A stretch of 64,000 bases of DNA from Trichuris trichiura (GCA_037903355.1 JBAJFE010000014.1:1488001-1552000), one strand, 5' to 3'; numbered from the stretch's first letter, positions 47,324 to 60,288 are shown. Notes: generated by a model from the letters alone, not told the origin. Translations and numbers: made by a program.

Positions 47324-50300
47324 ATGGCCTTCAGCAGCGATGCTAATGGAACGTCAGCTGATGGCGATTTTGGGGAGTCTCAAGAGGAGCCCAATTGCAT
47401 TGATCAAATTAAGCACAGCACAGTGAAGGTGGGGGAAGTCTATTTCGCCGAAAACTGTCTTATGTGCAAATGCGGTGCGAAGGAGCATCCATGTCAACCG
47501 GTGAGGATGAAATTTCGATAGCACTGAGCGGTTGCAGTTGCAGCCTTCGAATTTTTCCATTTTAAACCTGTTGGGCAGAAGTGACAGCGCAAACATTGGC
47601 TTTAAAGTAGTAGAATCGCCACAACGTTTTGTCTCGATACCTACTTTTGTTTACTAAAAAATGGTTTAAAAAGTTAGCTCACGTAGCAGAGCAGAGCCTA
47701 GAAATCAGGCATAACGTGCATTGTAAGTTTGGACTTATTTCTATAGAATAGTTATGATTTGGTTTTGGCGTAAATGCCGCCAAGAATAGGGTCAAAGCTT
47801 TCAAAACAAAGTTCATCACCTCGCATTGACAAAGTAAACACGCAATGAGTGTTGGCAACAATTGGAGTTTTTTCGATTTTCCTGTTGTTTTCAGACACAG
47901 ATCTTAACACCGTTGCAGCGGGCAGAAGCCCTTTGAAAATTGCATCTTTAAGTCTTCATTCCAACTTATGTTCTTTAAGCTTTACATTATTAACTAAACG
48001 ATGGTGCACTGAAAAAAAAGACAATAATTTCGTAATACACTTGTTCTATTTTTACTTGTAAGCGGATAATGTGGATGACAGCGAAGTAGTAATAATAGCG
48101 AACAGGTTATGCTGGAGTGTATGTGTTGCGGTTGAGACCTTGTAAAATGATTGACGGTTTCACTTTGTTTACGTGCTGTCTTATGTCATGCATCGTTTAT
48201 TATGATACTTTACTTTAGGTAGGAATTCTGCTCTTGTCATTGTAGAATAGCCTTTTCATTCTCCGTTGGCGGTTCCTCTTTTGGCAAAATTGTTTCGGCT
48301 CAAAATTGCTTGCTTGTTCAAGTCCTGTATCAAAGCAAATGTCTTTGCGACGAATGTCGTCAGCATTTACTAATACACATTCTCTAGTTAACGTTTTCTT
48401 TCTAAGTTCGTCGCCTTTCTTTTTTTTTAGATACAGTATATGAACGGCAAGTTTTTGCAAAATGCAGTTGCCTTTTTCTTGTGTGTAACAGGCTTTGAAC
48501 TTATATCCGATAATGTTGACGTTTCCCCGCTCTTTTTTAGATAGAACTATCAAGTCTGCTAAAGTGCTCTCGCTATTTTGCCAATAATAACCAGATTTCC
48601 CCGTCCTTTAACTCAAAATGTTCCGAACTCAAAGCCACGAAAATAAGCTTAAAAGGCATCTTACTTAATTGAATGAATAGTTTCGAACGCTGCGTAGACT
48701 GCTTCTTTGTTTTAAAACGAATGGGATAAGTATGCGCTTGCCTTTGACTTCGGTCAGTAAAAAAGTTCAGAATGCTCAACTCTGATGGCTCATGCATTCA
48801 AATGAAAAAAGTGCGAATTAAGCGTTCGGCTTAAAGTGGTGTTACCAACAGGGTCTATTAATACTATTAGTGAAAGATACAACAGCCGTGGTAGCAACCA
48901 AGTTGAACGATACATTACTCTCGCTGACAGCGAACTTTCAGCGATCGGAACACGCGAACATTAAGCTAATAAGCCCTAATATAAAAGATAGTAATATTTG
49001 CCAATGCCCATATTTCAACCATCCATTATTCATAGGCGCACCAGTGAGGATTGAATGCATATTTTCCAAAAGTTTTAGGCCGTTTTCATTTAAAAATTTG
49101 CATTTTCTGAGGCGTACTGAAATGGTTAAAAAATGTTCTAGCATCAAGCAGCTATGAACAATGCCTTCTCTTTATCCCTACTTGTTTAGCCGCGGTGTTT
49201 GAATGCTAAATCGATCTTCTTGCAGTTATGGTGCCCTCCGCCCACCCCTTGCGATGGTGTCATAACGAAGGATCCCAGAAATTGTTGCGATGTGTGTGCG
49301 CCCTCAGTATTGCTTGGTAAAGTGTTGAACTTACCTTGTTAAAAATTTATCGGTGCTATTCTTTGCTTCAGGAAATTCTATTGACCATGCTGGCGCTTCG
49401 TTGAAGCTTGGCGGGATGACAGTTACTTTCCTTATTATTGTATCTACAATATTTTTCTTACTACATCGCCTAAGAAAGAAACGCCTACTGATTACCCTTC
49501 GACGTAAGTCTTATTTGCTTTTCAGTGTTGCTCATGAAGAAAGGTAGAATTAGCGACTTGCATCTGATGGGTCAAAGTGGCGAGCGCGAAATTTCTTTAG
49601 TGAGTGTCGCGCTTGCCTTACAGTATAGCATCTGAGCGAGTAGCAAAATACTTGATTATAATTGATTGTGTGGATAACGTAACAGTGGGCACTTCAGTCT
49701 ACTTTGCAGCATTGGTTGTCTCGGTCAGCATGTTGAACATCAGATAAAGGTATGCAAATCACTGATGCCAAGAGGTGTAAACGTACAGAGCCTTTGAAGC
49801 ACTTTCTTATCTCTCAGTTGAGCTGTTGAAACATTTCTTGAAACGTTGTGCCTTATTTTCTTTCGTATAAATAGACAAAGTTGATGACTTTCAAGTTATT
49901 TCCATATTAAGTCAAACGCAATTGCTTGTGTTCGGCGTAAATAGTATTTCTTCTTTTTCGGGCTATCACAAAGGACCGAAAGTAGAGCACTGCTTACAGT
50001 GCGTTACAAGACACTCTTTCTTCAATGTCCAGGCAAATGATGACGTCTTCTGTCATGGAAAATTCAGGCAGTTGGGACGGCACCATTTTTCTGCACATTG
50101 GAATTCTTCAATAGTGGTTTACAGACGGGTAGAGAGCACAAAGGCTTTGCGAGTTCTCCTAATGCGTCAAGAAGTGCTTGCAAGGCTTTGTAGCGCCCTG
50201 CTGCCGAGCTTAGTCGATTATCTCCAGTTCTAAAGCGTGTGTAAAACTTCCCGACGCATTGTTTTAAACACTGTACCCCACCAGTGGAAATGTCGTACAA

Positions 50301-51271
50301 AATGATAGCGGCTGAAGGTTTTAGCGGGCAAAGGAGTAATAAAAATATTTTTGGACGTCGGTATTTAGCTTAATTACACCTATGGAAGAGTATCTCATCG
50401 TCAGGTGTAAGACTAACAGTCAGCTAACCGTCGATAGTCATTCATCACACTACTAAATTTGTACGGCATATTTTTTTTGTTAAGATGAGGCACAAAAATC
50501 ATTCTGAACGACACAGGAACCAGTAGTAGCCTTTCTTTACTGGTTACAGAATATTAGCATATTTTCTTGATAGTGTATTTAGACGCTATTTTCCTGTAAG
50601 TTCTGATAACGATCTGTTAAAATTTTGCTTTATGTTTGCCTTTTTTAGGCTGCCGATCAATCAACGGTGGCTTTCATCCTTTCCGAGGTCCACTTGATCG
50701 CAGTTGTGGATCTTGTCGAGTTTCAACGTCTTGCCCGCGGTCAGTAGTTACGCCGAGCTTCATTCCTGCTACTACTTACGCTGATCCGCCTCCTCCTTAC
50801 TCCATGGCTGTCATGGTGCCATTTGCGCCCCGGGGTGTTGCGAATAATATGGCTACGTATAGCGCTCCTCCGCCACCCTACTTGTGCGCCAGTCGGGTGT
50901 CACGTTCAGCTGACAACGAAGTTTGTTGCACCAATGGCACTTGTCTGCGTCGAAACATGCCAAGTCGCCGCAGCTGGCCGGAATTTTTCGTAGGCAGAAC
51001 GCTTAATTGGCCATTGAAAAGGAAAGTAAGCCAGGAGGTGCTTGGATCACGCGGTCATATGCAAGGCAGCTGTGGCACCTCGGTCGCAGATACTGGCAGT
51101 GTATCTACAACGTGCAGCTCATCTTCTTGCTCGTCCAATTGTGATTGCGATGCCTACTCATGCGAAGAGCAGTGTTCCATTTATTTCGATCCAGCCCAGA
51201 CCCAGCAGCCTTCGACTAGCTCCTCAACAGCCCGCCGTTCACCTCAACCATTTGCCACTGGCAAAGTTTAA
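47324..51271 (+). CDS. VWC-domain single-pass membrane protein with PPPPY tail
   Basis: Exons 47324-47500, 49226-49316, 49372-49503 and 50649-51271 join in frame (340 residues). The ectodomain carries a von Willebrand C-like cysteine pattern across the first junction (CLMCKCGAKEHPC, then WCPPPTPC, then NCCDVC). A transmembrane helix follows (MTVTFLIIVSTIFFLLH) with a basic stop-transfer (RLRKKR). The cytoplasmic tail holds two PPPPY motifs (PPPPYS, PPPPYL), ligands for WW domains of Nedd4-type ligases, plus a Ser/Cys-rich end. A cleavable signal peptide is not clear from the chosen ATG, so a 5' exon may be missing. Layout recalls WBP1/VOPP1-type proteins, but orthology is not established. Confidence 0.7.
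48215..49147 (-). other. open frames in intron 1 of the VWC gene
   Basis: Three minus-strand frames (48215-48553, 48573-48797, 48938-49147) look protein-like in part (e.g. SKMPFKLIFVALSSEHF; WQILLSFILGLISLMF). They could be exons of a nested gene. No family is recognised and the splice sites are uncertain. Confidence 0.25.
49504..50648. other. intron 3 of the VWC gene
   Basis: 1.1-kb intron from GTAAGT to TTTTTTAG. Nothing else recognised in it. Confidence 0.4.
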
Positions 51272-51513
51272 AATCTGATTGTTTAAGCAAAGCTTTTACA
51301 TTTGCATTTTTCGACCTTGTCGTCGTACGTTGTACTCTGCTGTCCAAAGTGTCCGATTAATCTGCCGTCTTTTTTGTTTGCAAACCTACGGACAAAAAAG
51401 TTCCAATTGCTTACAGTTCTTTTTACCAAACCGTATAAAGCTATTGCCGCGAGGCATACATTCTCACTGTTGGTAATCCATTTTTTTCAAAAGTTTGCCC
51501 TTCAGCTCATGCA

Positions 51514-54376
51514 ATGGCCTTTCGACCTTTGACCATTTCCATTGGCCATGCATTTGAGAAGAACTATCGAGAGCAGGGTATCCGCGAAGCGTTTGTATTC
51601 GTTGAAGAGCATGTGCAGTACACCTTTCTGGAGCTGCTTCGTATGGCTGATCGGCTTGCCGCCGGTCTTTTAGCCATTGGACTGTCGCCCAAAGATCGAG
51701 TATGCCTTTGGGGTTCCAATCGTAGCGAACTCCTGTTGGCTCTTCTCGCCTGCGCCCGAGCCGGCTTTGTATTCACTCTGGCTAGCCCAACTTTGCCTGT
51801 TGCCAATTTGGTCGACCTCTTGAATTCTGTAGGATATGTCAGCCAATTTTTTGTTAACCCAGCTTTTGAATTTTTGAAGATCAGTTGCAAGGCTATCGTA
51901 TGCTTTCCCAGCGCAAAAGTGGGAAAAATAGATCAGCTCCTTGCCGAAACACTGCCGGAGTTGGCAACGTCTTCTTCTAAGGGCGATTTAAGGTCACCTA
52001 CTTTGCCTTGCCTCACGCATGTCATCATTGCTTCTGACGTCATTGTTTTCAAGTACGAATGGATCGTATCTGGCTTGCTTATTCGCATTCCCGTTTTAGG
52101 TGTGCCTTTTCGTTTGATGAAGTATTTAACTCGAACAGTGACCAGAAATGTTTGAGCGAAATAGATTCTCAAATTGACTCCTCTGATCTGGCTGCCATTT
52201 TGTTAACATCCGTAAGTAGATTCATTAATGCATTTGTTATCGTTTAACTGTATTTCGTATATTTTATTATTCAGCGCACTCATGGTGACCAAAAGCCAGT
52301 TCGGCTGAGCCATTATCAGTTAATGAATGCATGTCTATCGATTGGAAGACGACTATCTTTGGATTCAGTAAGCCGAACGCAGCATTATCTCTTATCTTAT
52401 TCTTCTCTGGCGTCGTGCCAAGCTTGCTTAATGCTTGTCGTTAAATTGGTTTCTGTGAAAGAGATGTAAGGTTTATTTAAGAATCATTACCAAGTATGCA
52501 GTCTTGAAAGCAGACGACGTGAATTGAAAATTTCCAATCATGCTACTAATTAACAGAAAGCTTTGTTGAGACAACAACGTTTTTCTGGGCGTCTTGCGCT
52601 TTGTTTGATTCTGCTTTATCATGTTTTGTTGGTTTATACAACCTGTTAAGTCCATAGTGTTTAAAAAGTGTAAATGCTTTTGACTTGCATGCTTCCGCAA
52701 TGCGCCGACCTAACAAATGCACCATGTTAACTATGGAACCAAGCGTCTCTATTCAATGCCTTTGGTTGGGCTTTGTTGCATGCTAAGTCTATGCCTACTG
52801 TTGGGAAAGTTTTTCTCCAAACCCGTATAGCGCTTTTGGAAAATTCCAAACTTGAAGGCCGACTGCTTGTCTACATCTTTCTCATAATCTTGTGCCGAGT
52901 AGCCCACATTTGTAGGTGCTTGAAGCAGTGCGGCAACTAACGTTTGCTATTGCCATTATGCACTTGAACAGCAAGCTCCACGAACGGTCCTTGCATGTCA
53001 CCTAGTTGGAAAGTAAGCTGTCAAGCGATTTCGTATTGCGCTTCTTTATCTTAGCTTTCATGGTAGGCTCAAGTGCTGTGCAGCCCTCTTCCGCTTTTCC
53101 GAGGTCCCGTCATGTGCCTGACTGTTTTGTCAACTATTATTTTTGGCTGCAAGGCAGTCATACCATCTGAACAACCTCTCCCAGCTGCAATATGGCGAGC
53201 GATTGAACGGTTTAAGTAGGTCCTCTCTAAAATCGCTTATAATTTCGTCAAACGTAATTTTTTCTTATAGATGCACATGCTTGTTGACAAGTCCAGTAGC
53301 GTTGTCGTTCATGTTCAGACTATCCGATTTGTCCAAATTCGACTTGTCTACACTGACTACTGGTTTGTTTAATATTGAATTTGGCGCTTGACAAGCAGAT
53401 ATCAACTTGTAGCCTGCCTTGCCGGCGATCCATTCCCGCCGGATTTGCTCTCCATGCTTAGAAAGACTAATATCACCAATATCATCGTAACATACATCGT
53501 CTTTTTAATTTACCTTCAGTATCTTCTCCTCTAGACGGGCATGTTCTTGACGGAAGCTGGATGTGCACCAATTGTGTCACCCTTAGAGGAACCGTTAGAA
53601 GCAATGATATCCGCTGTGGGAAAAGCGGCTGACGGCTTCGCTGCGAAAGTGGTTGATAAGCAAGGCACCAACTGCCCAGCGGATACTATTGGTGAATTGT
53701 GGATAAGTCCAATAGAAGGCAGCAAATTTCTTGGATATCAATACAGCACCAATGTGGATATTGATGATAACTGGATCAAGACGGGGTATTGGCATTTTCC
53801 GTTAAGGAGAGTATTTGACTTTTGCTCTTTCAAGAGACTTGGCGGTGGTCGATAATGATGGTTTGATTTCGTTAGTGGGGAAGGTCAAAGACGTTATTTA
53901 TCGAAGAGGCTCCCCAGTATATCCTCACATGCTTGAACGTTTCATTTCTCCCCTTCCCTGGGTGCAAACCGTACAGGTGTTGCAGCTGTAAGGCGAGTTA
54001 TAAGCTCTATTGGTTAAGCTTGTCATTTAGGCTGTCGGGTTGAGCGACAGCGTCAACGGTGAGAGTGTTTGCGTCTGCGTAGTACTGAAACCAAAGGCTG
54101 AAGTGGATGAAGCAGATGCGAAGGATATCATTAAGAAACTATGCTCAGAGCAAAAAGTACCCTATTTCTTCACGAGTGGTCGGTTAAAGTGGAAAAACTG
54201 TAGCTTTTTACTTTAGTTGCCGCCTGTTGATCACATTTTGATTCTCAATGAACTGCCACGCGGTACAGCAAGAAAGGTAATGCTGAACTCTTTTCAATGC
54301 GCATGCAGTGGACTTATAAAGTGACTTTTAGGGGAGTAGAAGCGAGATTAAAAAGATAGCTGAATCCTTGATTTAA
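51514..54376 (+). CDS. ACSF2-like acyl-CoA synthetase homologue, motifs degraded
   Basis: Member of the adenylate-forming (AMP-binding) superfamily. Supported exons include 51514-52052, 52100-52211, 52275-52367, 52744-52824, one starting at 52915, one near 53275-53364, ~53408-53489, 53535-53785, 53835-53976, 54031-54156, 54217-54276 and 54332-54376. The order follows ACSF2: YTFLELLRMADRLAAGLLAIG, the P-loop position, KFDLSTLTTG, a TEAG in place of YGTTE, TGD (kept, across 53785/53835), and a C-terminal PRGTARK. The P-loop TSGTTGxPKG reads TSRTHGDQKP and RGGENIYP reads RRGSPVYP. Activity is therefore doubtful. There is no mitochondrial presequence in the first exon seen; it starts just after a possible acceptor (CTTCAG), so a 5' exon may exist. 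Confidence 0.75.
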
Positions 54377-55500
54377 GGCCCTTTTCTTGCCTATCGAATG
54401 AAATGCCTGACAGGTACTTTTGCGTAGTGCCTTTTAAAAAGGTATCTGTTGGATAGAAATGCTGTGACGCTGACATACTCAAAGACGCAGAAAAAGCTAG
54501 ATTACAGCCTTTCGTCTGCGCAGCTTCCAGTATTTATAGACTTTATTCAGCTTCTCATGCTAGTACATTGCTTGCACAGCGTGTTAATGCTGTTATAATC
54601 ATTTCAGTCGCTACTGTTGCTTGCGTTTAGCGCTTTATGGTTAAGTGTGTGTCTTCCTGTTACAGTCTAATTTCTGTTCTCGCTCATAGCTAAAGTATTG
54701 TGCGCAATATTAAAGCGTGCAGTATTTTTTCGATATATACGTATTTCTAGCTTAAACGTTGATATAAAACCTCTATAGAGACAGCAATGGAAACAAAGTC
54801 TATATAATATTTTATACTTTCAGTTTGATTATATTAAATGTTTTGATAGGGTTCTGCATTCTATTTGCATGAGCTTTCGCCAAGCGGAGAGAGGGTGAGG
54901 CAAAACGCTAAACATACCGAAAAACTTCAAAAATAAAGAATCCTTGTCAGAGAGGTGTATAGCTCTGCTTGAGGTAATTAAACAGGCTGTCAAGACGGGA
55001 ACGGTGGGGTGTACGGATTTTATGGATATTAGCAATGTACGGATTTTATGGATATTAGCAATTACAGGTAGATGCACTGTGTATAAATGGATGCGATGGT
55101 TAACGAAAGAACTACCGCTCGTCTTCCATTGCAGACGGCTAAAAGGCATATACAGAAAGCTGTTACTTGCTACAAAGAAATACATAATTGAATGAGGAAA
55201 ACTGCGCTATACTACTTTCCGCTGCAGCTGCTTCATATTTTGTAAATGCAGCTCCGCAATTTCATTGTCTAACGCAAGACGCGAAACTAACGTTGTACGG
55301 GTCATGTCAATAAAAGTATTGGACATCGTGTTAGTTAATTTCAACCTATTGATTTGTTGTGCAATTTGTCGTTAAGCCGCTTTACGAGTTTTAACTAAAC
55401 TAGTTTCGCTTCCGTGAATTCTGCAGTTTAGCGGTAGCTTATGGATGCGAAAGTCAGATGGGAAAAGATCGCAGGCCTAATAGGAAGTGACTAAAATTGA
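54377..55500. other. intergenic with a 26-bp tandem repeat
   Basis: No recognised gene. 55011-55036 and 55037-55062 are two exact copies of a 26-bp unit beginning GTACGGATTTTATGG. Confidence 0.5.
55011..55062. repeat. 26-bp tandem repeat, two copies
   Basis: Identical adjacent copies of a 26-bp unit (GTACGGATTT...TTAGCAAT). Confidence 0.9.
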
Positions 55501-55683
55501 AATTTCTCATTATGTACCTAGTTGTTTTCTTGTCCCTTTGGGTGTACATTTTCATCAGTGTTACATTGGATCTGGTTTATCGCCACCAGCGGAATTTAGG
55601 CCTAACGTTGGGTAATTACGATTCCTTCAAAACCGCTGTGGAAGTGAGAAAATTACTGTTGAGCAGCTTTCTCGCTTAGTTGG

Positions 55684-56331
55684 ATGGCTGTTGCGATGGT
55701 TTCCAGATTGTTCATGCTGAACTTTGTTAGTTCGACGTTCGTTCCATTGCAGTCACCAAGTGTTGTAGAAGCTAACCTTTTGGACAAACATGCAATTCCA
55801 ATGAAGCGTTTAATGCCTAGTTTGAATATTTCCGACTGTTCTAATTATTACACTAAATGTCTTCATTCCTTGTCCTTCATCAATCCACGTCGAATACAGC
55901 GTACCAATGTGGAACGTTTCTGCGTTCAGCAGTTGCACATAGATGTCTGTATGTCTCCTCATTTAATGTTAAATGCAATAACTATGGAGTGTGGTGCTCT
56001 GGCAAAAAGCCTCGTTGACAGTGATGCGATTGCGGATGACGATGAAGACACGAAGCTGCTAGCCCTTGCCTATCAAGTTTATTACTATTTCTGCTACAAA
56101 AACCATATGTATTACCAGCTTAATAATTTGATGTCTTCCTGCTTCGAAGAGAAATACGTGAACTGTATTCTGAAATTCAATGAAAACGTATGCCTTCAGC
56201 AATGCGACATTCACCACGTTGGTACAATAAAAAACATGTCTGCATCGTCGAATGGCTCGCCTTATTCCGTTCGTGTTGCATGTACAAACTATTTGATCTT
56301 GCTGTTGGCCATGAAGATGGTCGCTAGTTGA
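55684..56331 (+). CDS. secreted or GPI-anchored cysteine-rich protein
   Basis: A single exon of 215 residues. The N-terminus (MAVAMVSRLFMLNFVSSTF) is hydrophobic and could be a signal peptide. Ten cysteines lie between residues ~50 and 180 in a spaced pattern (DCSNYYTKC, FCVQQLHIDVC, MEC, FCYKN, SSCFEEKYVNC, VCLQQC). An N-glycosylation site (NIS) precedes the first. The C-terminus is hydrophobic (NYLILLLAMKMVA), as in GPI-anchored proteins. Nematodes carry families of such small Cys-rich secreted proteins (T20D4.11-like); membership is a guess. An upstream short hydrophobic frame (55512-55679) is unexplained. Confidence 0.6.
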   Translation: MAVAMVSRLFMLNFVSSTFVPLQSPSVVEANLLDKHAIPMKRLMPSLNISDCSNYYTKCLHSLSFINPRRIQRTNVERFCVQQLHIDVCMSPHLMLNAITMECGALAKSLVDSDAIADDDEDTKLLALAYQVYYYFCYKNHMYYQLNNLMSSCFEEKYVNCILKFNENVCLQQCDIHHVGTIKNMSASSNGSPYSVRVACTNYLILLLAMKMVAS

Positions 56332-56530
56332 GCTACATTATTCAAGTTTTAACCAACTAACAGATTAACAAAATAAAAGCTTACCGTTTCTCATTCGTAT
56401 TCATTTCCGTTGTTATTGCTCAGTGAACGTCTTTAATTGATTCAAATCAGCGAGAGGAATTGATGTCTTTCAGTCGTCAAACATTTTTGAATTTTTCTTA
56501 AAAATAGTATCCTATAATGACGTAGTTTAC

Positions 56531-57526
56531 CTAGGTAACCTTGCTTACACTTTTATCAGTTTCCGGAAGTTCCCTAGAAAACAGTTGACTTGCAGTCATG
56601 GGCGGCAGCGGTACCTCTTCTGCAACTGAACTAATGATGTTGAAGAATGAATATTGAGGCAGAGTAAGACAATAGAATTTCGAGATTTTAAAGCAAAGAA
56701 GCATAAGGTTCAAACAAGCTGCTTTTAACTTACTTTTTAATGTTTCCGAAGATGTTCCACAACATCCCGTTCCGCGAGACCACTCTGATCTTATGTGGCC
56801 TATTGGGCACCCCATGATTTCTGTTCAAGCAAACTTGATGACAAATGAACATAGTTTTTAAAATGTTTCCTTATGATTGGTATAGGTGAAATTCTGAACG
56901 AGATTACCGCAATGCATCTTCGTTTGAACGTCGTTGTTACCAGTCTAATCGTTGAAATTTTACATGTACGCTTAGCTTGAGCCTTACGTCAACGGAGAAT
57001 CTCTTTTACTTATTGGCTTTGCGCTTATGAAACTTTCGATAAGTATGCTAATTAAATACGAGTCTCCAGTTAACCTGCACATTGAGAGCGTGACTTTATC
57101 TCGACCTTTCGGAAATGTATAGTTTATTTTTTAAAAAGTAACTTCAGAAACAGTCGATCCTTAGCGTGTCATTCTTTTTGAGGAGTAAACTTGCTGTTGA
57201 AACGTGACTGTTTCTTTACGGTGAACTAATTCGAGCAAACCAGTAAATCTCCGAAGTTGTGAAAGCGACTACCTGAACACTTTCGCAGCCCTTACTAATC
57301 TTTTCTGGGTTCGTCTTAAATTTCTGAGCATTTTTAATTTTAATTCCTTAATAGCAATACCGTCTGGCTCATATATGTTCCTTAAATCGTTACAATTTAA
57401 CGATGGATCATCGCCAGCCTGAAAACGCCGCTTTAAACTTAAGAGAAAAGATTGCGGTATTACATGATAAAATATTGAATATTTAACGTCCTTTGAGTCT
57501 TCTTTGCTGCGCATTAATTGGGCCAA
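56531..57526 (-). other. possible minus-strand gene, unrecognised
   Basis: Frames at 57526-57269 (lysine/arginine-rich end: LKMLRNLRRTQKRLVRAAKVF) and 56815-56531 (GCPIGHIRSEWSRGTGCCG; VPLPPMTASQLFSRELPET) look coding and are in the same orientation, so they may be exons of one gene downstream of the wolframin homologue. No family recognised. Confidence 0.3.
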
Positions 57527-57862
57527 CTTAAAAGCTTGAAGTCAGTCTTAGCTCAAACATAGAATTTGAAAATCGTTTTTCAATTAATACTATTCCTATT
57601 AATTTAAGCAAACGGCACTGAAAGGCTTAATAAAAATTCCTGGCGTGAACATTTAAAAACTGGGTCAGCAACTGAATTTCTTCCTTTTATTTGATGACGT
57701 AAAGAAGGAAGAGAAAAAAGTAGAAACAGAATAATAAGTCAAGCCGTTGCGCAACACCTGACCTTGACGTATGCAACAGCGGTGCAGGTATATCCGCTGC
57801 ATGTAAGAAGTTTATTTCCCATTAAACGAATCGCCAAATGAGATGAAAGTAAACATTATCGC

Positions 57863-59869
57863 TCACACAACAATTAAAGCAAATAGTAGTAGCAGAGAAG
57901 CAAATCGCGAAAATAGATGGTGACTGTTAAATTCTCGACGACTAGGAAATTTGATGGCATTTAAAGCTTCATACGACTCCTTGCCGCAACTGATGCACTC
58001 AATGTTCAGCAGATTAAGTCGCGGAGGATACTTCTTCAAGCTATCAATGAAAGACCCGCGGAACTGGATAACATCTCCCTCGCGAAGGTAAATTAAGAAA
58101 GGACGAAACGATCCTAAGGCGATCAGATAGGCTTTTCCTTTTGCGCTGCTTATTACATGTTCACCCCATGGTCCGGAAATTTCAATTTCGTAAAGAGACT
58201 TATTGTCTTCGTTACATTCACCGGGTTCGCACAATAAATTAGATAACCACCGATCAAGTATGAAATTCTTAGCATCCGGAGGTAGGGAATATATTTGGAC
58301 TGTATGAACTATTCCTTTCCATTGGATAATAGTACCTGTCAACGCTGAACATTTCTCCTGTGCGATGACACGATTGTCCATTGAAAGCAAGCTGCTTCCG
58401 CACTGTGACTCGAATGCGCTCCAGGTTAAATCAGATACTTCCTGTGCCTTCACTGATCCCGTGTCTCGTACAACGGAGAATACAATGGCTATTGAGAGAA
58501 AAACCTTGGCAATGAGCTCCCATGATACAGTACTTGTCAGCCATACTAGACAGACGAATGCTATCGGAAAACAATAAAAACAGAACAGCCAATGGAAATG
58601 ACGTCCAGCTGTTTGATTCAACTGGATTAAGAGGGTAAACAACCAAACGTGCCAAAGCATGATGGACAAAATCGAACACTGCCGCCATGATGGAAAGGAA
58701 AACATCTTGCCAAGCAAAGTACTACATAGAGTCAATGCAACTACGAAACTAGTGGCCAAGCAACGAAGTAAGTAGGTTTGACTAGCCGAAATTTGAAGGA
58801 CATCGGCGATTTTTACCTGACCTAAAAGGAAGACAACAACTGACTCGGCTAAGACGTACAGCCGCCACTGGTTGCGCAACTCATTAGCGATTAAACCAAG
58901 CATGGCTAAACTGACCAAAGGCATGGTGGACATAACAACCGGTACAGCATTGCCAAAAAACAATAGCATAAAATGATGAAAGACAAATAAAAGCACCGTA
59001 GCTCTTAGGCGACCATTCCGGCCACTCTGGTCTTTCTCCGTTGGTGCTTTAACCATTTCCAGCTCTTTTTCTGTAAGGAACAATGTCAACCAGTTCTGCC
59101 AAGCCGACCGTACCCGCTGGCAAGCAACATAGTGCGCCAGAAAACAAGTATACAGAGCACTGTTGAAGTAGGCAAGGAAGAAACCAAGTGCGCGTAGCAA
59201 CTGTACGCAGAATGTATTGTACGTTATGTAAGATAAAGCGCAAACAAAAATAAAAAATGTAAAAGATGGTGAATTTATGAAAACTCTGCATCCACTCAAG
59301 TTGGACGCGAACAAACAAAGTGGTTTCGACCAAACAGGTTGTTCCTGAAAGGAAGAAAAAATTAGAGCCAACGAAAGCTAAACCAAACTTTTTGGCGCAG
59401 CTAGTATACTGTCACGCAGTTATCAGGTTCGCAATAAGAAAAACACCATAAATGTATGGAAATTACCGAAGCGACCGTTGGCCATTCGGAAAAATTGTTT
59501 TCACGTTGAAAAAAGGTCCAATGCAGTTGAAACTGTTCCACTTGAGAGCTTTCTAAGCAAGACTCCAAAGCGGTTTTGCGGTACTCGTCCAAACTGTCCC
59601 GCAATGTTTGGTTCAACTCCAATTTCATTTCTTGAGCAATAACCATCATAATTTCTTAAGCATGAGTTACAGCTGTTATTTTCGTTTTATTGCACATGGG
59701 CAGGCCTACCTTCCCAACTTGAGTAGCCTTGTTCAGAGATGTTTCTCAGCATCGCTTTCCGAAGCCTCTTTCTCTCAGTTTCACAAGACGACGCCTCATC
59801 CAGGAATACCTCTGCTCGTGAAAGAGCCACATTCCACAAATCGATTTCTAAAGATTTGGGAATAACCTG
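57863..59869 (-). CDS. wfs1: wolframin homologue (N-terminus not seen)
   Basis: ER membrane protein linked to calcium homeostasis and the unfolded protein response. Exons 59869-59710, 59654-59467 and 59344-57863 join in frame (610 codons including the stop). A helical N-terminal part precedes about nine to eleven hydrophobic segments (e.g. FTFFIFVCALSYITYN; ATVLLFVFHHFMLLFF; FVVALTLCSTLL). The lumenal C-terminal domain follows vertebrate WFS1: LTWSAFESQCG, WKGIVHTVQI, LSNLLCEPGEC, YEIEISGPWG, FLIYLREGDVIQF, LNLLNIECISC, and a final hydrophobic anchor (LFSRFASLLLLFALIV). Introns of 55 and 122 bp. The exon(s) for the N-terminal ~150 residues upstream of 59869 were not recognised. Confidence 0.88.
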
Positions 59870-59932
59870 CTGAAATCCAACTAAAAGACATATAGGCATG
59901 GTTAGTTTCAAAAAAAATTCTCTCTAAAAAAA

Positions 59933-59976
59933 GACTGAGTTTGGTTGGTTTTTGGACTGAGTTTGGTTGGTTTTTG
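59933..59976. repeat. 22-bp tandem repeat, two copies
   Basis: Two adjacent copies of GACTGAGTTTGGTTGGTTTT plus two bases, in the presumed 5' region of the wolframin gene. Confidence 0.85.
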
Positions 59977-60288
59977 GAACGATTTCCCAATGCTCAGTAG
60001 GTTGCTAAACAAATAATAGAAGCTGAGTAAAACGGTAACGTGCTTTGTTAGTAGGAACGAAATCCACTCAAGTTTACACGCCCATGAAAAAACTTTTAAC
60101 TCAAAGTATACTTTTTCAGCCATCTACATTAATATGTTCAGTATTATGCTTCTATTATCAATATCAGATGTAAACTGCACACCAATCTTATCTGTTACCA
60201 GCCGTCTTTTACTAAATGATGTCAGCCAGTATCGAGCTGTGAAAATCTGATGCAGCTAACTTCGGCGGAGGCAAAAATCCTGATAGAT

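Noticed and set aside
52721..52914. Long open frame SLFNAFGWALLHAKS in the acyl-CoA synthetase gene
   Set aside because: An in-frame stop precedes it, and the alternative frame 52744-52824 (RLYSMPLVGLCC ... FFSKP) keeps phase with the flanking exons and fits the family better.
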